Shown here one piece after another: positions 51,873 through 60,667 of a stretch of DNA of 64,000 nucleotides. Positions within the stretch are counted from its first letter, which is position 1. Each line of letters starts with the position of its first letter. The notes beneath the pieces are model-generated. The model had not been told where the DNA came from. It ran no database searches and saw only the letters and a list, made by a program, of their open reading frames with translations. The stretch comes from JANQPX01 sp965204405 (lineage in GTDB: Bacteria; Pseudomonadota; Alphaproteobacteria; Geminicoccales; Geminicoccaceae): assembly GCA_965204405.1 (NCBI GenBank), contig CBDBEN010000002.1:62001-126000 (forward strand). Reading direction: 5' to 3'. The position numbers and the translations under genes were made by a program.

Positions 51873-52820
51873 ATGGACTACAAGCTCCTCGACGGACGCG
51901 CCATTGCGCGGGAAATCCAGAAGAATATCGCTGACGATGCCGAGGCGCTGGCCTCCGTGGGTTGGCAGCCGAAGCTGGTGTCGATTGCGGTTGGCGAATC
52001 GGAAGCTGCAAAGCTCTATATCCGTAACCAGAAACGTGTGGCGGAGAGGCTCGGCATTGCCTTCGAGGACCGGGATTACGACGGCACGATCGGGCGAGCC
52101 GAACTCTTGGGCATCGTCAAGGGATTGAATGCTGACCCGCGGGTAACCGGCGTCATCATCCAACGGCCAGTGCCGGAACATTTATCGATCAAGGCACTGC
52201 AAGACGCCGTTCATCCTCTAAAGGATGTAGAGGGGATGCACCCGTCATCGATCGGCAACATCGTTTACAATGATCTGGTCATGGGGCCCTGCACGTCGGT
52301 CGCGGCTGTCGAGTTGCTGAAACGGACAGGGTTGAAGCTCGAAGGGCTCGAAGTGGTGATCATCGGCCATTCCGAGATCGTCGGCAAACCGATCGCCTTT
52401 CTTTTGATGAGCGAAGGAGCGACGATCACGGTCTGCCATCATATGACACGCAATCTTCGGGTTCATTCCCGTCAGGCCGATGCCGTCATCGTAGCTGTAG
52501 GCAAGCCTGGCCTTGTCACCGGCGATATGATCAAGCCCGGCGCTGCTGTCATCGATATCGGGATCAATCAGGTAAAGATGGCTGATGGGTCTAGCCGCAT
52601 CGTCGGTGATGCCGACCATGACAGCTGCCTGGAAACGGCGGGTTGGCTGACACCGGTGCCGGGAGGTGTCGGTCCGGTAACTGTCGCGATGCTGATGCGC
52701 AATGCAATCACCGCCGCTCGGTTACAAAAGCGGCATTACGAGGCCGTGCTGGACAAAGCTGATCTCAAAAATATCGACCTTGACTCACCGGGAGCAAGCC
52801 CAGGGGGGGCATCAAGTTGA
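51873..52820 (+). CDS. folD: FolD-like methylenetetrahydrofolate dehydrogenase, cyclohydrolase Lys replaced
   Basis: 315 residues with FolD architecture: LDGRAIAREIQKN, the substrate segment LYIRNQKRVAERLGI, VIIQRPVPEHL, HPLKDVEGMHP, VVIIGHSEIVGKPIAFLL (NADP loop) and TPVPGGVGPVTVAMLMRN. Aligned by motif to E. coli IYVASKRKA and human FolD, the catalytic Lys (Lys56 in the human enzyme) is Gln here, and the Asp of KDVDG (human Asp125) is Glu. The gatekeeper Gln of IIQRP is kept. The cyclohydrolase step may be lost while dehydrogenase is kept, which would suit a serine-cycle dedicated enzyme. It also has a C-terminal extension of about 30 residues. In 51547-51872 I see no other gene. Confidence 0.83.
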   Translation: MDYKLLDGRAIAREIQKNIADDAEALASVGWQPKLVSIAVGESEAAKLYIRNQKRVAERLGIAFEDRDYDGTIGRAELLGIVKGLNADPRVTGVIIQRPVPEHLSIKALQDAVHPLKDVEGMHPSSIGNIVYNDLVMGPCTSVAAVELLKRTGLKLEGLEVVIIGHSEIVGKPIAFLLMSEGATITVCHHMTRNLRVHSRQADAVIVAVGKPGLVTGDMIKPGAAVIDIGINQVKMADGSSRIVGDADHDSCLETAGWLTPVPGGVGPVTVAMLMRNAITAARLQKRHYEAVLDKADLKNIDLDSPGASPGGASS

Positions 52821-52852
52821 CGAGGCAAGCCTGAAAAGGCCCCGTGCCTGAT
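52821..52852 (+). terminator. stem-loop after the folD-like gene
   Basis: GCCTGAAAAGGC forms a 4-bp stem with a GAAA tetraloop, flanked by an outer AGGCA/TGCCT pairing. It follows the stop within about 10-30 nt and has no T-run. 52853-53052 holds no gene I recognise; the chemoreceptor promoter should be there. Confidence 0.35.
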
Positions 52853-53052
52853 GAGACCTATGCAGCGGTGAGTTCACGAGCTCCGGGTTTGCCGGTGATC
52901 ATCACCAGAGGCTAGTTATATTGTTTGGCCAGCTTGTTCGGAAGCGCTTGGCTGTGTTCGGTTATTGGCGAGCGACTCTAAAAGCTTTTTTTCCTTAACC
53001 ATGCTTTAAGACAATTGTTCGAATATGCCGCTTACGAGGCAAGGGTAGTGAT

Positions 53053-55971
53053 GTGCTGGCACTGGCCCCGGCTGGCAGATTTGAACGGGAAATTTCACTC
53101 GAAATGCGCGCGCTGGATAAGTTTGATCCACGAAACTGGAGGATTGCGACGCGCCTGTTCGCCGGTTTTGGCCTCGGTGTGACGTTTACCGTCTGCGCCT
53201 GCCTCATTGCATGGTCCAATTTCCACCAGTCCGAGCAGGCTATGCGGGCCATCGAAATAGAAACCATCAGCAGCATGGTTAATGCGCTAAGGACAGCCTC
53301 CGAAAAATCGGCTCTTTCGGCACTGGCTCCCGATCTCTCCCGCGTGAACTCGGATGCCGAACGCGCCAAGCTTTCGCATCAGCTCGACGAGCAGATGAGC
53401 AACATCCGTCATCTGCTCGGAAATTTTCAAGCAGAAAGCTCCACAGACAATCTCGACTCCACAATTGACATTGTCGATGAAATTGACCGTGAGCTTGTCA
53501 AGCTGAATGAACGAGCCATGGCTGCGCTGGACGCACGCGATGCGCGCAAGCTTGCCCTGCAGCATGTCCTGGAAAAACATGCCATCGCGATCGAGACCAT
53601 AGAAGGTCCCATTGAAGATGCCTTCCTCTACATGATGATGGACGCATCGGACCTTGTGGAAATGGCTGCAGAAGACATAGCCGGCCTTGTCGAAACGCAG
53701 CGGAAGAGTGCTGATAGTGCCCTAAGGGGGCTTCGTGAACTCGTTGCTGGTCGGTCTGCGCTTTCCGTCGAGGGTCCTGCGGGAATCGAGGATGCAAAGG
53801 CAGAGGCATTGGCAGCGCTCGAAGAGGCTGCGGCCGCTGCTGCTGCTACTGCTTCCGACATCAGCGGCGCCAACAGACGAGGTGTGCGCGGTCTATTGAC
53901 CAACGGCGTCAATCAAATCAACACACTTTTTGCTGCAAAGGCGGAGGCAAACATGGCGGCGGGCATGCTGGTCGCTGCCGGTAACGCCGATGAGGCCGCA
54001 GCACTGGATGACATCGAGGGCCGTTTTCGGGAGTCGGCCACGTCGCTTCGCGGCTCGCTTGGTGCCCTGGACGCGGCAAACGAGTACCCGGACGTCGCTG
54101 CCGCCGTGTCCGATCTTCTCGCGGAAGGCGAGGGCGATACCAGCCTGTTTGCACGTCGCCGGGCGGAATTTTCAATATCGTCGGATCTCGAAAATCTGGT
54201 TTCCCGTCAGAATGAACTTACGGGCGAGTTCAACGATCTGACCGAAGGGCTGGTTGCCAGCGCCCAGGCCAATATGGCACGCGAAACCGCAGCACTTCGC
54301 GATCTTTTGGCGTGGAGCCGCAGTCTCCTGCTATTCCTGGCATTGGTGAGCGGTGCTGTAGGCTTATTTGCCGCGATAGCCATTACCCGCTCCGTGGCCA
54401 GGCCGATTGGGACGATGTCACGGGCAATCGGTGACCTCGCGAAGGGCGAGGATGTCACCGTTCCCGGTCTAAGACGGCAGGACGAAGTCGGTATTCTCGC
54501 TCGCGCGATGGATCAGGTCTATCAGAAAGGCCTCGAAGCAGCCCGGCTCAAATCTGCGCTGGATAGCTGCCGGACCATGTTTCTTGTCGCTGATGCACGG
54601 GCGCGCATTGTTCACCTCAACCCCGCGCTGGAAGCATTCATTGCGGCGAACGAAAGAGCTCTGGCGCAGAGCTTGCCCGGGTTTGATCCTCAAGCCCTGA
54701 TGTCCTCGGATCTGGCCATCCTGGCGGACCGTTTGAACTTGACCATCGTCGACGGAATGTTGGATCCGGAGCGTAGTGGCGGGCTGATCGAATTTGGGGA
54801 GCGGCATCTTCAGGTCGAGTGCAGCGCTGTTGCCAACGAAAAAGGCGAACAGATCGGCTTTGTCATTGAGTGGACCGATCGAACTCTTGAATTTGAGGTT
54901 CGCGAACAGATCGACGCTGTCCTGAAGGGGGCGGCCGAAGGCGATCTAGGCCATCGTATCAGCCTTGAAGGCGGCGATGCCGGTTATGCGCGTTTGGTCG
55001 ACGGTGTAAACAGCTTGAGTGATTTGTTGGCGGAAACGATCAATGAACTCAGCAGGGTTTTCTGCGCCGTGGCTCTTGGCGATCTCGAAGCGCGCGTGGA
55101 TAGGTCGTTCAAGGGTGCCTTTCATCAATTGAAGGGGGATGTCAACACCACCATCGATCGGTTGAACGAAGTCGTTGTTGCCATCCGGACCGCGGCTGTG
55201 GATGTTGAAGGCAGTGTGCAGGACATTCGAGGGCAAGCGGATGAGCTTGCGGCGCGTGCCGACGAAGCCTCCTCCCGGATCGAAGAAACCGCGTCTGCCC
55301 TTGAAGAAATCTCCTCCGTTGTCCAATCGAACGCCGGTCATTGCAAGAGCGCTGCCGCCGCCGCAGCTCTGACGGATCAGAGCGCGAAGTCCGGTGATGA
55401 CATTGCACGTGCCACGTCCATGACCATGCGTGAAATCGAACAGGCATTCGAGAATGTCGACGGTCTCGTCGAAGTTATCGAAGGCATCGCCAATAAGACA
55501 CGCCTCATTGCTCTCAACGCCAACATCGAAGCCGCACGAGCGGGTGAAGCTGGCAAAGGCTTCTCCGTAGTCGCCGACGAGGTCCGCGATCTCTCGAACC
55601 AGGTGACCAAGGCCTCTGCCGACGTGCGTGATATCCTCATTGAATGCCGCGATACCGTCAAAAGCGGCGTCAACCGCAGCGAAGAAGCATCCTCGGCACT
55701 CCACAAAATCGTCGATGCCGCCCGAGACGTCGATCAGCAGGTCGCTTCGATAGAAACGGCAACCAATGAACAAGCTCTCGGTGTTTCGGAAATAGCCAAT
55801 GCAATGGCGCGAATTGATGCGGTAACTCAGCAGACCACGAATGTCGCGCAGCAGGGAGCCGCCTCGGCGGAGCGTTTGGAGACGTTGTCGGCAACGCTGA
55901 TGGACTCTGTGACGTTCTTTTCGCTGGAGGACGATCCGAACAAGTCACCGGAAGCATTAACGATCGCTTGA
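53053..55971 (+). CDS. methyl-accepting chemotaxis protein
   Basis: 972-residue chemoreceptor. A first membrane helix lies at about residues 33-57 and a second at about 425-447 (LLLFLALVSGAVGLFAAIAIT), enclosing an unusually long, helical, Ala-rich periplasmic region of about 365 residues. Then come a HAMP domain (about 447-500), a PAS-like domain with CRTMFLVADARARIVHLNPALEAFIA, a second HAMP-like stretch, and the signalling domain. The kinase-contact hairpin is TRLIALNANIEAARAGEAGKGFSVVADEVRDLS (about 815-850). No CheR-docking pentapeptide is seen at the C-terminus. The ligand is unknown. GTG start with AGGG upstream; the ATG 51 nt later is possible. Confidence 0.9.
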   Translation: MLALAPAGRFEREISLEMRALDKFDPRNWRIATRLFAGFGLGVTFTVCACLIAWSNFHQSEQAMRAIEIETISSMVNALRTASEKSALSALAPDLSRVNSDAERAKLSHQLDEQMSNIRHLLGNFQAESSTDNLDSTIDIVDEIDRELVKLNERAMAALDARDARKLALQHVLEKHAIAIETIEGPIEDAFLYMMMDASDLVEMAAEDIAGLVETQRKSADSALRGLRELVAGRSALSVEGPAGIEDAKAEALAALEEAAAAAAATASDISGANRRGVRGLLTNGVNQINTLFAAKAEANMAAGMLVAAGNADEAAALDDIEGRFRESATSLRGSLGALDAANEYPDVAAAVSDLLAEGEGDTSLFARRRAEFSISSDLENLVSRQNELTGEFNDLTEGLVASAQANMARETAALRDLLAWSRSLLLFLALVSGAVGLFAAIAITRSVARPIGTMSRAIGDLAKGEDVTVPGLRRQDEVGILARAMDQVYQKGLEAARLKSALDSCRTMFLVADARARIVHLNPALEAFIAANERALAQSLPGFDPQALMSSDLAILADRLNLTIVDGMLDPERSGGLIEFGERHLQVECSAVANEKGEQIGFVIEWTDRTLEFEVREQIDAVLKGAAEGDLGHRISLEGGDAGYARLVDGVNSLSDLLAETINELSRVFCAVALGDLEARVDRSFKGAFHQLKGDVNTTIDRLNEVVVAIRTAAVDVEGSVQDIRGQADELAARADEASSRIEETASALEEISSVVQSNAGHCKSAAAAAALTDQSAKSGDDIARATSMTMREIEQAFENVDGLVEVIEGIANKTRLIALNANIEAARAGEAGKGFSVVADEVRDLSNQVTKASADVRDILIECRDTVKSGVNRSEEASSALHKIVDAARDVDQQVASIETATNEQALGVSEIANAMARIDAVTQQTTNVAQQGAASAERLETLSATLMDSVTFFSLEDDPNKSPEALTIA

Positions 55972-56073
55972 TGTTTCGCTCGTATTCTGGACACGAAGAC
56001 GATCGCCGCGTCTACAGCCTATTCGGTTCAGACAAGAGCGGTGCCGGCCAAAAATTCTGACGGAGAAAGGACT

Positions 56074-56385
56074 ATGGCGAAATCGAAAACTGCTCTAATG
56101 ATTGCCGGCTCTATTGCCGTTGCGATCACAGCCCAAGCTGCCGATGCTGAAGCGAAGAGAGATCGAAAAACAGAAAAATGTTATGGCGTGGCGCTTGCCG
56201 GGGAAAATGACTGCGCTGCAGGGCCGGGCACGACATGCGCCGGTACATCCAAAGTCGACTTTCAAGGGAATGCCTGGAAGCTCGTTCCCAAGGGGACCTG
56301 CCTCGGCTTCAAGGTCCCGGCCATGGCCGATGGAACGCCCCGCGGCGGCTCGCTGAAAAAATTGAAACGGGATCTTCCTGCTTGA
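56074..56385 (+). CDS. DUF2282 (bufferin precursor, BufA1-type) protein
   Basis: 103 residues with a signal peptide (MIAGSIAVAITAQAADAEA) and the DUF2282 core: EKCYGVALAGENDCAAGPGTTCAGTSKVDFQ and WKLVPKGTC, with four Cys. Proteins of this type are precursors of copper-chelating bufferins, whose core Cys residues are modified by DUF692 (MNIO) enzymes. None of the usual partners (DUF692, DUF2063, DoxX) lies in the window, so the gene is an orphan here. GGAGAAAGG stands directly before the ATG at 56074. It follows the chemoreceptor gene by 102 nt. Confidence 0.82.
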   Translation: MAKSKTALMIAGSIAVAITAQAADAEAKRDRKTEKCYGVALAGENDCAAGPGTTCAGTSKVDFQGNAWKLVPKGTCLGFKVPAMADGTPRGGSLKKLKRDLPA

Positions 56386-56410
56386 GCATCTTCAATAGAT
56401 GTTGAGATTT

Positions 56411-56440
56411 GATCCGGCCTTCAATATCGGATCGTTTTTA
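56411..56440 (+). terminator. intrinsic terminator of the DUF2282 gene
   Basis: GATCCG (56411-56416) pairs with CGGATC (56428-56433), loop of 11 nt, followed by GTTTTTA. It is 26 nt past the stop. 56441-57139 (about 700 nt) holds no recognisable gene; the small open frames on both strands there lack family motifs and ribosome binding sites. Confidence 0.6.
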
Positions 56441-57139
56441 TCCTCGATAGAGCAAGCGTGATTCTAGTGTTTTTTGCCTGAATCCGAGGAAAGGTGGGTG
56501 CTCGGTCATCGGTGCCATCCGTCGCTGCCTATGTCTTGAAAGGCGAGCCGGGGGCGTATTCCGATAGCCGCCATGCTAGTGCCATCGCGCCGGTGGAAAG
56601 CTTCTTCAGTTGTCTCGAAGCCGGACATGTGCATCGAACCCGCTTTGCAACGCGATGCGAGGCAGGGGCGGCGCATGTTGAAGACATCGGGATCCTCTGT
56701 AATCGACAGCGGTGCCACGCGAGCATCGGCTGCTGGATGTCAGCACAAACAAGGAAGGCATAGCGGCTCTGGCTTCATAGATCAGCAATCAACAAAGGCT
56801 GCGTCGGGTGTCAGTGAGCAACGGCCGTTTGCTTCATAGAGAAAATGCGATCCGAAAGGCACATCCCAAACACGCGGTCAAATCGGAGACGCTGACCCGG
56901 CCGACCGGTTGCACGGGCACGAACCAGTGGCAAAAAACCCTACATTCAGCAATGAATCAAGCAATTGCAGCGCACGGGCCTTTTTCTGTCGAATGTATTA
57001 ATGGTTGTGAAGCATTTTACATCATTCGCGCTTGATTTGATATGTGTTCCTTGGCATTGACGACGGATTGTCGTTCCGAGCCGTAATGCCAGGCAGCGCC
57101 TTTGCCTCGTTGCGGACCATCTTACACGGGGGCTGTGCT

Positions 57140-58540
57140 TTGATCTCGTTTCGCCGTTCGCTTGGTATTTTTTCGATTTTTCTGCCCGTCACCGCCTGCT
57201 TTCCGGAAGATTCCAGCTCGCCGCCAGTTTCCTTGCCGGCTTCCGGTGTCGGCGTCGACCTCAATGATGTTTCCATCCTCCTGTCACCGCCGCAAAACGG
57301 TTCGGACCCTGCGATCGCGATCACGGATTTGAGTGTGGCCAGCGGCGATGTCTGGTCGGACAAGGCCTTCGCCGAGTTCCTGGCGATTGCCGGCAGCGGT
57401 GCAGGGGCGGTTGCGGTCGAGGACGTTGCCAACAATGATGAGATCGCGCCCATCGATGTTGGAGATTTTGCGAACAAGGCCGATTGGCACATAGCCTCCA
57501 TCAGGGTCGATCCCGGCGCTCCGGGCCTGTCGCCGGAGATGGTCTCGGTCTTCGGTCGCTCGCCGCAGATCCGCCTGGTGCTTCAGCCGGTGACTGATGG
57601 CGACGTGCATGACGTCACGGCGCATCTGATTTTTAGCTACACCAAAAGCGCGGAGCCGGTGGCCGGTTGCCTCTTGCCGAAGCTGATACCGAATGACGAG
57701 GCCTTTCAAACGATCATAGACGACGTCGTGGCGCTGAAGACGCGTCTCGCGAAGGGCGAGATCGGCGATCAGCCGATTGGAACGACTGGTGACCTCAGGG
57801 TTCATCCCGCCGACGATCCGGCCAAGGTCAGCAAGGAGGCGCGGCTTGCGTTTCATGGAGCGCTAAAGGCTTTTCTCGAAAAACACCTGAATGCCGGCAA
57901 TCTAAGCGCCATGGCGGTGATGGCGCTTCCAAGGCGCGTGCCTGAGCCTTGGATTTTCGTAGCGATGGCGCAGAACCCAGGCACCGGTGGCTTCGTACCG
58001 TTCCCGAATCCCGCACTGAAGCAGGACGACAGGCTGCGCTTTGCCCAGATGCTGGACGTGCGTCCCGGCGTTTCACCGAGAAACCCAAGCGTGTCGCCAT
58101 TGCCGGTTACCAACAATCTGAACCCCATCGATTGCGCTTTCGAGGTTCCCGTTGATCCAGGCAATCCGGATGGGCCGAAGCCGCCGGCCAATCCAAGAGG
58201 TGTCTCGACGGCCGAACTCTTCCCCGACGGTGATGCGGCCCGTATGCGCGAGATTGTGACGGTGATTGCCGATCCGGCCAAAGCGCATTTCTTCAACACC
58301 GATTGCGTCAGTTGTCATACCGAGACCAGGAGGGAGATGGACATCCTGGGAACAGACAGCGTTGATGCGCCGGTCGATCCTACGATTTTGCCGAAAGAAC
58401 TTTGGAATGTCAGGAATTTCGGCTGGTTTCCGTCCTTTCTCAATGATGATGCCGACGTTGCCGCGACCGCAACCAGGCGAACCGCAGCCGAGACAAGGGA
58501 GGTGGTTGAAGCGATCAACGCCAGACTTCGGACCCAATAG
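57140..58540 (+). CDS. putative lipoprotein with a CxxCH (haem c) motif
   Basis: About 466 residues from the TTG at 57140, preceded by GGGGG. This start gives ISFRRSLGIFSIFLPVTAC, a lipoprotein signal with the lipobox VTAC. Starts at 57086 or 57044 give implausibly long leaders. The mature part begins with a Ser/Pro-rich linker; the body is beta-rich with no domain I recognise. Near the C-terminus FFNTDCVSCHTETRRE contains a single CVSCH haem c attachment motif. PEPWIFVAMAQNPG suggests a conserved fold. It is probably a periplasmic or outer-membrane lipoprotein involved in electron transfer or sensing, but the function is unknown. Confidence 0.7.
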   Translation: MISFRRSLGIFSIFLPVTACFPEDSSSPPVSLPASGVGVDLNDVSILLSPPQNGSDPAIAITDLSVASGDVWSDKAFAEFLAIAGSGAGAVAVEDVANNDEIAPIDVGDFANKADWHIASIRVDPGAPGLSPEMVSVFGRSPQIRLVLQPVTDGDVHDVTAHLIFSYTKSAEPVAGCLLPKLIPNDEAFQTIIDDVVALKTRLAKGEIGDQPIGTTGDLRVHPADDPAKVSKEARLAFHGALKAFLEKHLNAGNLSAMAVMALPRRVPEPWIFVAMAQNPGTGGFVPFPNPALKQDDRLRFAQMLDVRPGVSPRNPSVSPLPVTNNLNPIDCAFEVPVDPGNPDGPKPPANPRGVSTAELFPDGDAARMREIVTVIADPAKAHFFNTDCVSCHTETRREMDILGTDSVDAPVDPTILPKELWNVRNFGWFPSFLNDDADVAATATRRTAAETREVVEAINARLRTQ

Positions 58541-58735
58541 CGGTTCAGGCCGACGTCAAAATCGCGGCATTGAGACAAGATCCAGGCGCTCTGATCGCCT
58601 TCTCCTATGGGCATGACGGGATTTCTTGCGTACCGTTCCAGCTATGCGGAAGAGATCACGATCATGTCATTTCGGTATTGGCCTGTCTCCAATAAACGGC
58701 TTCATAACAAGGCCCGCCTTTCTTGCTGAAGCGGC

Positions 58736-59668
58736 ATGAGCGAGGACGCTGTGCGGGTCTCATCCCGGCCATTCGATTTGGTGGCGGTGCTGATCGGGCT
58801 CAGCTTTGCGCTCATGTGGAGTTCGGCATTCAGCGTGGTTAAGCTGGCGCTGGACGATGCGCCGCCATTCCTGATCCTGACTGCACGTTTTCTTCTCTCA
58901 GGCATGATCGCGGTGATGATCGCCTGGGTGCTCGGCCAGCGCCTGCCCTACCAAAAACGGCAATGGGGTGCGGTGATCCTGCTCGGTCTTTGCCAGAACA
59001 GTCTTTACCTCGGGCTGAACTTCAAGGCGATGACATTGGTGCCGGCCGGGCTGGCGGCGATCCTTGCAAGTTCCGTACCGTTGATCGTGGCCCTGCTGTC
59101 CTGGCTGCTCCTGAGAGAACGCCTGGGCTGGATTGGCTATCTCGGGCTCGTCCTCGGCTTTGCCGGCGTGCTGACCATCATGACCGGCCGTATCGCGGGT
59201 GGCGGCAGCAGTTTCGGTATTGCTCTTTGCCTGATCGGTGCCGTAGCGATGGCAAGTGCTACGCTGATCGTCCGCAAGACCGATCTCGGCTCCGGCCTTT
59301 TGATGATCGTCGGCCTACAGATGCTGGTGGGCAGCGTCAGCCTTGTCCCTGTGGTCTATCTTTTTGAAGATCTGGGAGATGTTCGCTTTACCAGCTCACT
59401 TGGGTTTGCCTTTGCCTACATCACGCTTGTGCCGGGTTTGCTCGCGACCTTCGTCTGGTTCTCGATGGTGCGGCGTATCGGAGCGACCCATGCTGCGGCC
59501 TACCACTTCCTGAACCCCGCCTTCGGCGTGATCATTGCTAATATGCTCCTGGGCGAAATGATCGGCCTTCGGGACGTGATTGGCGTGATCATCATCATGG
59601 TCAGTATCCTGGTGGTGCAGCTTTATCGGCCCGGGGCGAAGCAACAAGCAGGACGAGGGACTTCATGA
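58736..59668 (+). CDS. DMT/EamA family transporter
   Basis: A 310-residue drug/metabolite transporter with ten hydrophobic segments and two EamA repeats. The first has LIGLSFALMWSSAFSVVKLAL, and the repeat transition is around IALCLIGAVAMASATLIVRK. THAAAYHFLNPAFGVIIANMLLGE is the characteristic C-terminal EamA stretch. Likely an efflux carrier of amino acids or metabolites. It overlaps the GNAT gene by 4 nt, so the pair may act together, for example acetylation and export of one compound (inference). 58541-58735 has nothing recognisable. Confidence 0.9.
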   Translation: MSEDAVRVSSRPFDLVAVLIGLSFALMWSSAFSVVKLALDDAPPFLILTARFLLSGMIAVMIAWVLGQRLPYQKRQWGAVILLGLCQNSLYLGLNFKAMTLVPAGLAAILASSVPLIVALLSWLLLRERLGWIGYLGLVLGFAGVLTIMTGRIAGGGSSFGIALCLIGAVAMASATLIVRKTDLGSGLLMIVGLQMLVGSVSLVPVVYLFEDLGDVRFTSSLGFAFAYITLVPGLLATFVWFSMVRRIGATHAAAYHFLNPAFGVIIANMLLGEMIGLRDVIGVIIIMVSILVVQLYRPGAKQQAGRGTS

Positions 59669-60171
59669 TCATCCGCGATGCCGATCCGGCCGAATTTCAG
59701 CACCTGGCCTGGCTGCAGATCCGAAGCTGGCGCAGCGTTTATCGCGGCATCATGCCGGATTGGTATCTGGACGAGACAATCGAGGAAGATCTCCTGACCC
59801 GTTGGGCCGAGCTGCGGCCCAACGGGAACGATCTGGTTCTCGTGGCCGAGGACGAGGGCATCAAGGGGTTCATCACCGTCTGGTGCCAGCCTGATCCGTT
59901 CATCGACAATCTTCATGTCGAGCCGGGTCAGCGCTCGAACGGCACGGGCGGCAAGCTGATGCAAGCGACCGCAGCACGGCTGATCAAGAACAGCTACGAC
60001 AGCGTCTATCTCTATGTCGCCGCCAAGAATCCGCGTGCGGTAGCTTTCTACCGTCGCTTAGGCGGTGAGTTCGGTGAGGTGGAGCAGTTTGAGCATCGCC
60101 ACGGCGAAAACGTCGATGCCATCAAGGTGACATGGCATGATCTTCATCAGCTTGTGCGGGCCGGGCAATGA
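59665..60171 (+). CDS. GNAT family N-acetyltransferase
   Basis: 168 residues. The acetyl-CoA binding motif A is FIDNLHVEPGQRSNGTGGKLM, and YLYVAAKNPRAVAFYRRLGGEFGEVE is the following motif B. The N-terminal RDADPAEFQHLAWLQIRSWRSVYRGIMP is typical of RimI/phosphinothricin-type acetyltransferases. Substrate unknown. It starts in an ATGA overlap with the transporter gene. Confidence 0.88.
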   Translation: MIIRDADPAEFQHLAWLQIRSWRSVYRGIMPDWYLDETIEEDLLTRWAELRPNGNDLVLVAEDEGIKGFITVWCQPDPFIDNLHVEPGQRSNGTGGKLMQATAARLIKNSYDSVYLYVAAKNPRAVAFYRRLGGEFGEVEQFEHRHGENVDAIKVTWHDLHQLVRAGQ

Positions 60172-60233
60172 GCCTGGCAGAGGTGTCCCGGGTTGACGCC
60201 AAAGACCGCTGAGGACGCCAACCCGCTTTTTGT

Positions 60234-60581
60234 TTAGCCCTTGCAGGCACTTTCCGCAGCCGTCACGGCCGCGTCGACCGGCTCCAGGGCCGTCGAGAGC
60301 TTGGTGTCCACTTGCATGGCGGCAAGATCGGCCCGCCGGTTTTCCTCATAGGCCTGGGCGTACATCAGCATCGCCGTGTAGCTGTCGCTGGGGAGGCCGG
60401 CACGCACCTTGTCTTGGACGCATGAGCAATATTCGGTGGACAGGCCATTCCAGTTGACACAGTTGCGGATAGCGGTCTCGTGGGCCTTTTCGAGGTCAAT
60501 GGCCGAGGCACTGCCTGCGATGGCTAGGGATGCCATGGCAACGATAAGGGCGCTTTTGGCGTTTTTCAGCATGGTTGTCAT
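60234..60581 (-). CDS. small exported hypothetical protein
   Basis: 115 residues with a signal peptide (SALIVAMASLAIAGSASA). The mature part of about 87 residues is helical and has four Cys in NC...YCSC...SACKG, suggesting a disulfide-stabilised hairpin. No known family recognised. GGAGG precedes the ATG (60581) by 9 nt. It stands alone on the minus strand between the GNAT and GST genes. Confidence 0.7.
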   Translation of the reverse strand: MTTMLKNAKSALIVAMASLAIAGSASAIDLEKAHETAIRNCVNWNGLSTEYCSCVQDKVRAGLPSDSYTAMLMYAQAYEENRRADLAAMQVDTKLSTALEPVDAAVTAAESACKG

Positions 60582-60667
60582 CTTCGTTTCCTCCCAATTG
60601 GGCCTTGGTGTCGTGGGGCGACCACATGGTCAAACGGGAGAGACTAAACGTCGGGCGGCAGCAATCC

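Noticed and set aside
56494..56763. Small open frames in the gap after the DUF2282 gene
   Set aside because: Overlapping open frames on both strands, no ribosome binding site, no family resemblance.
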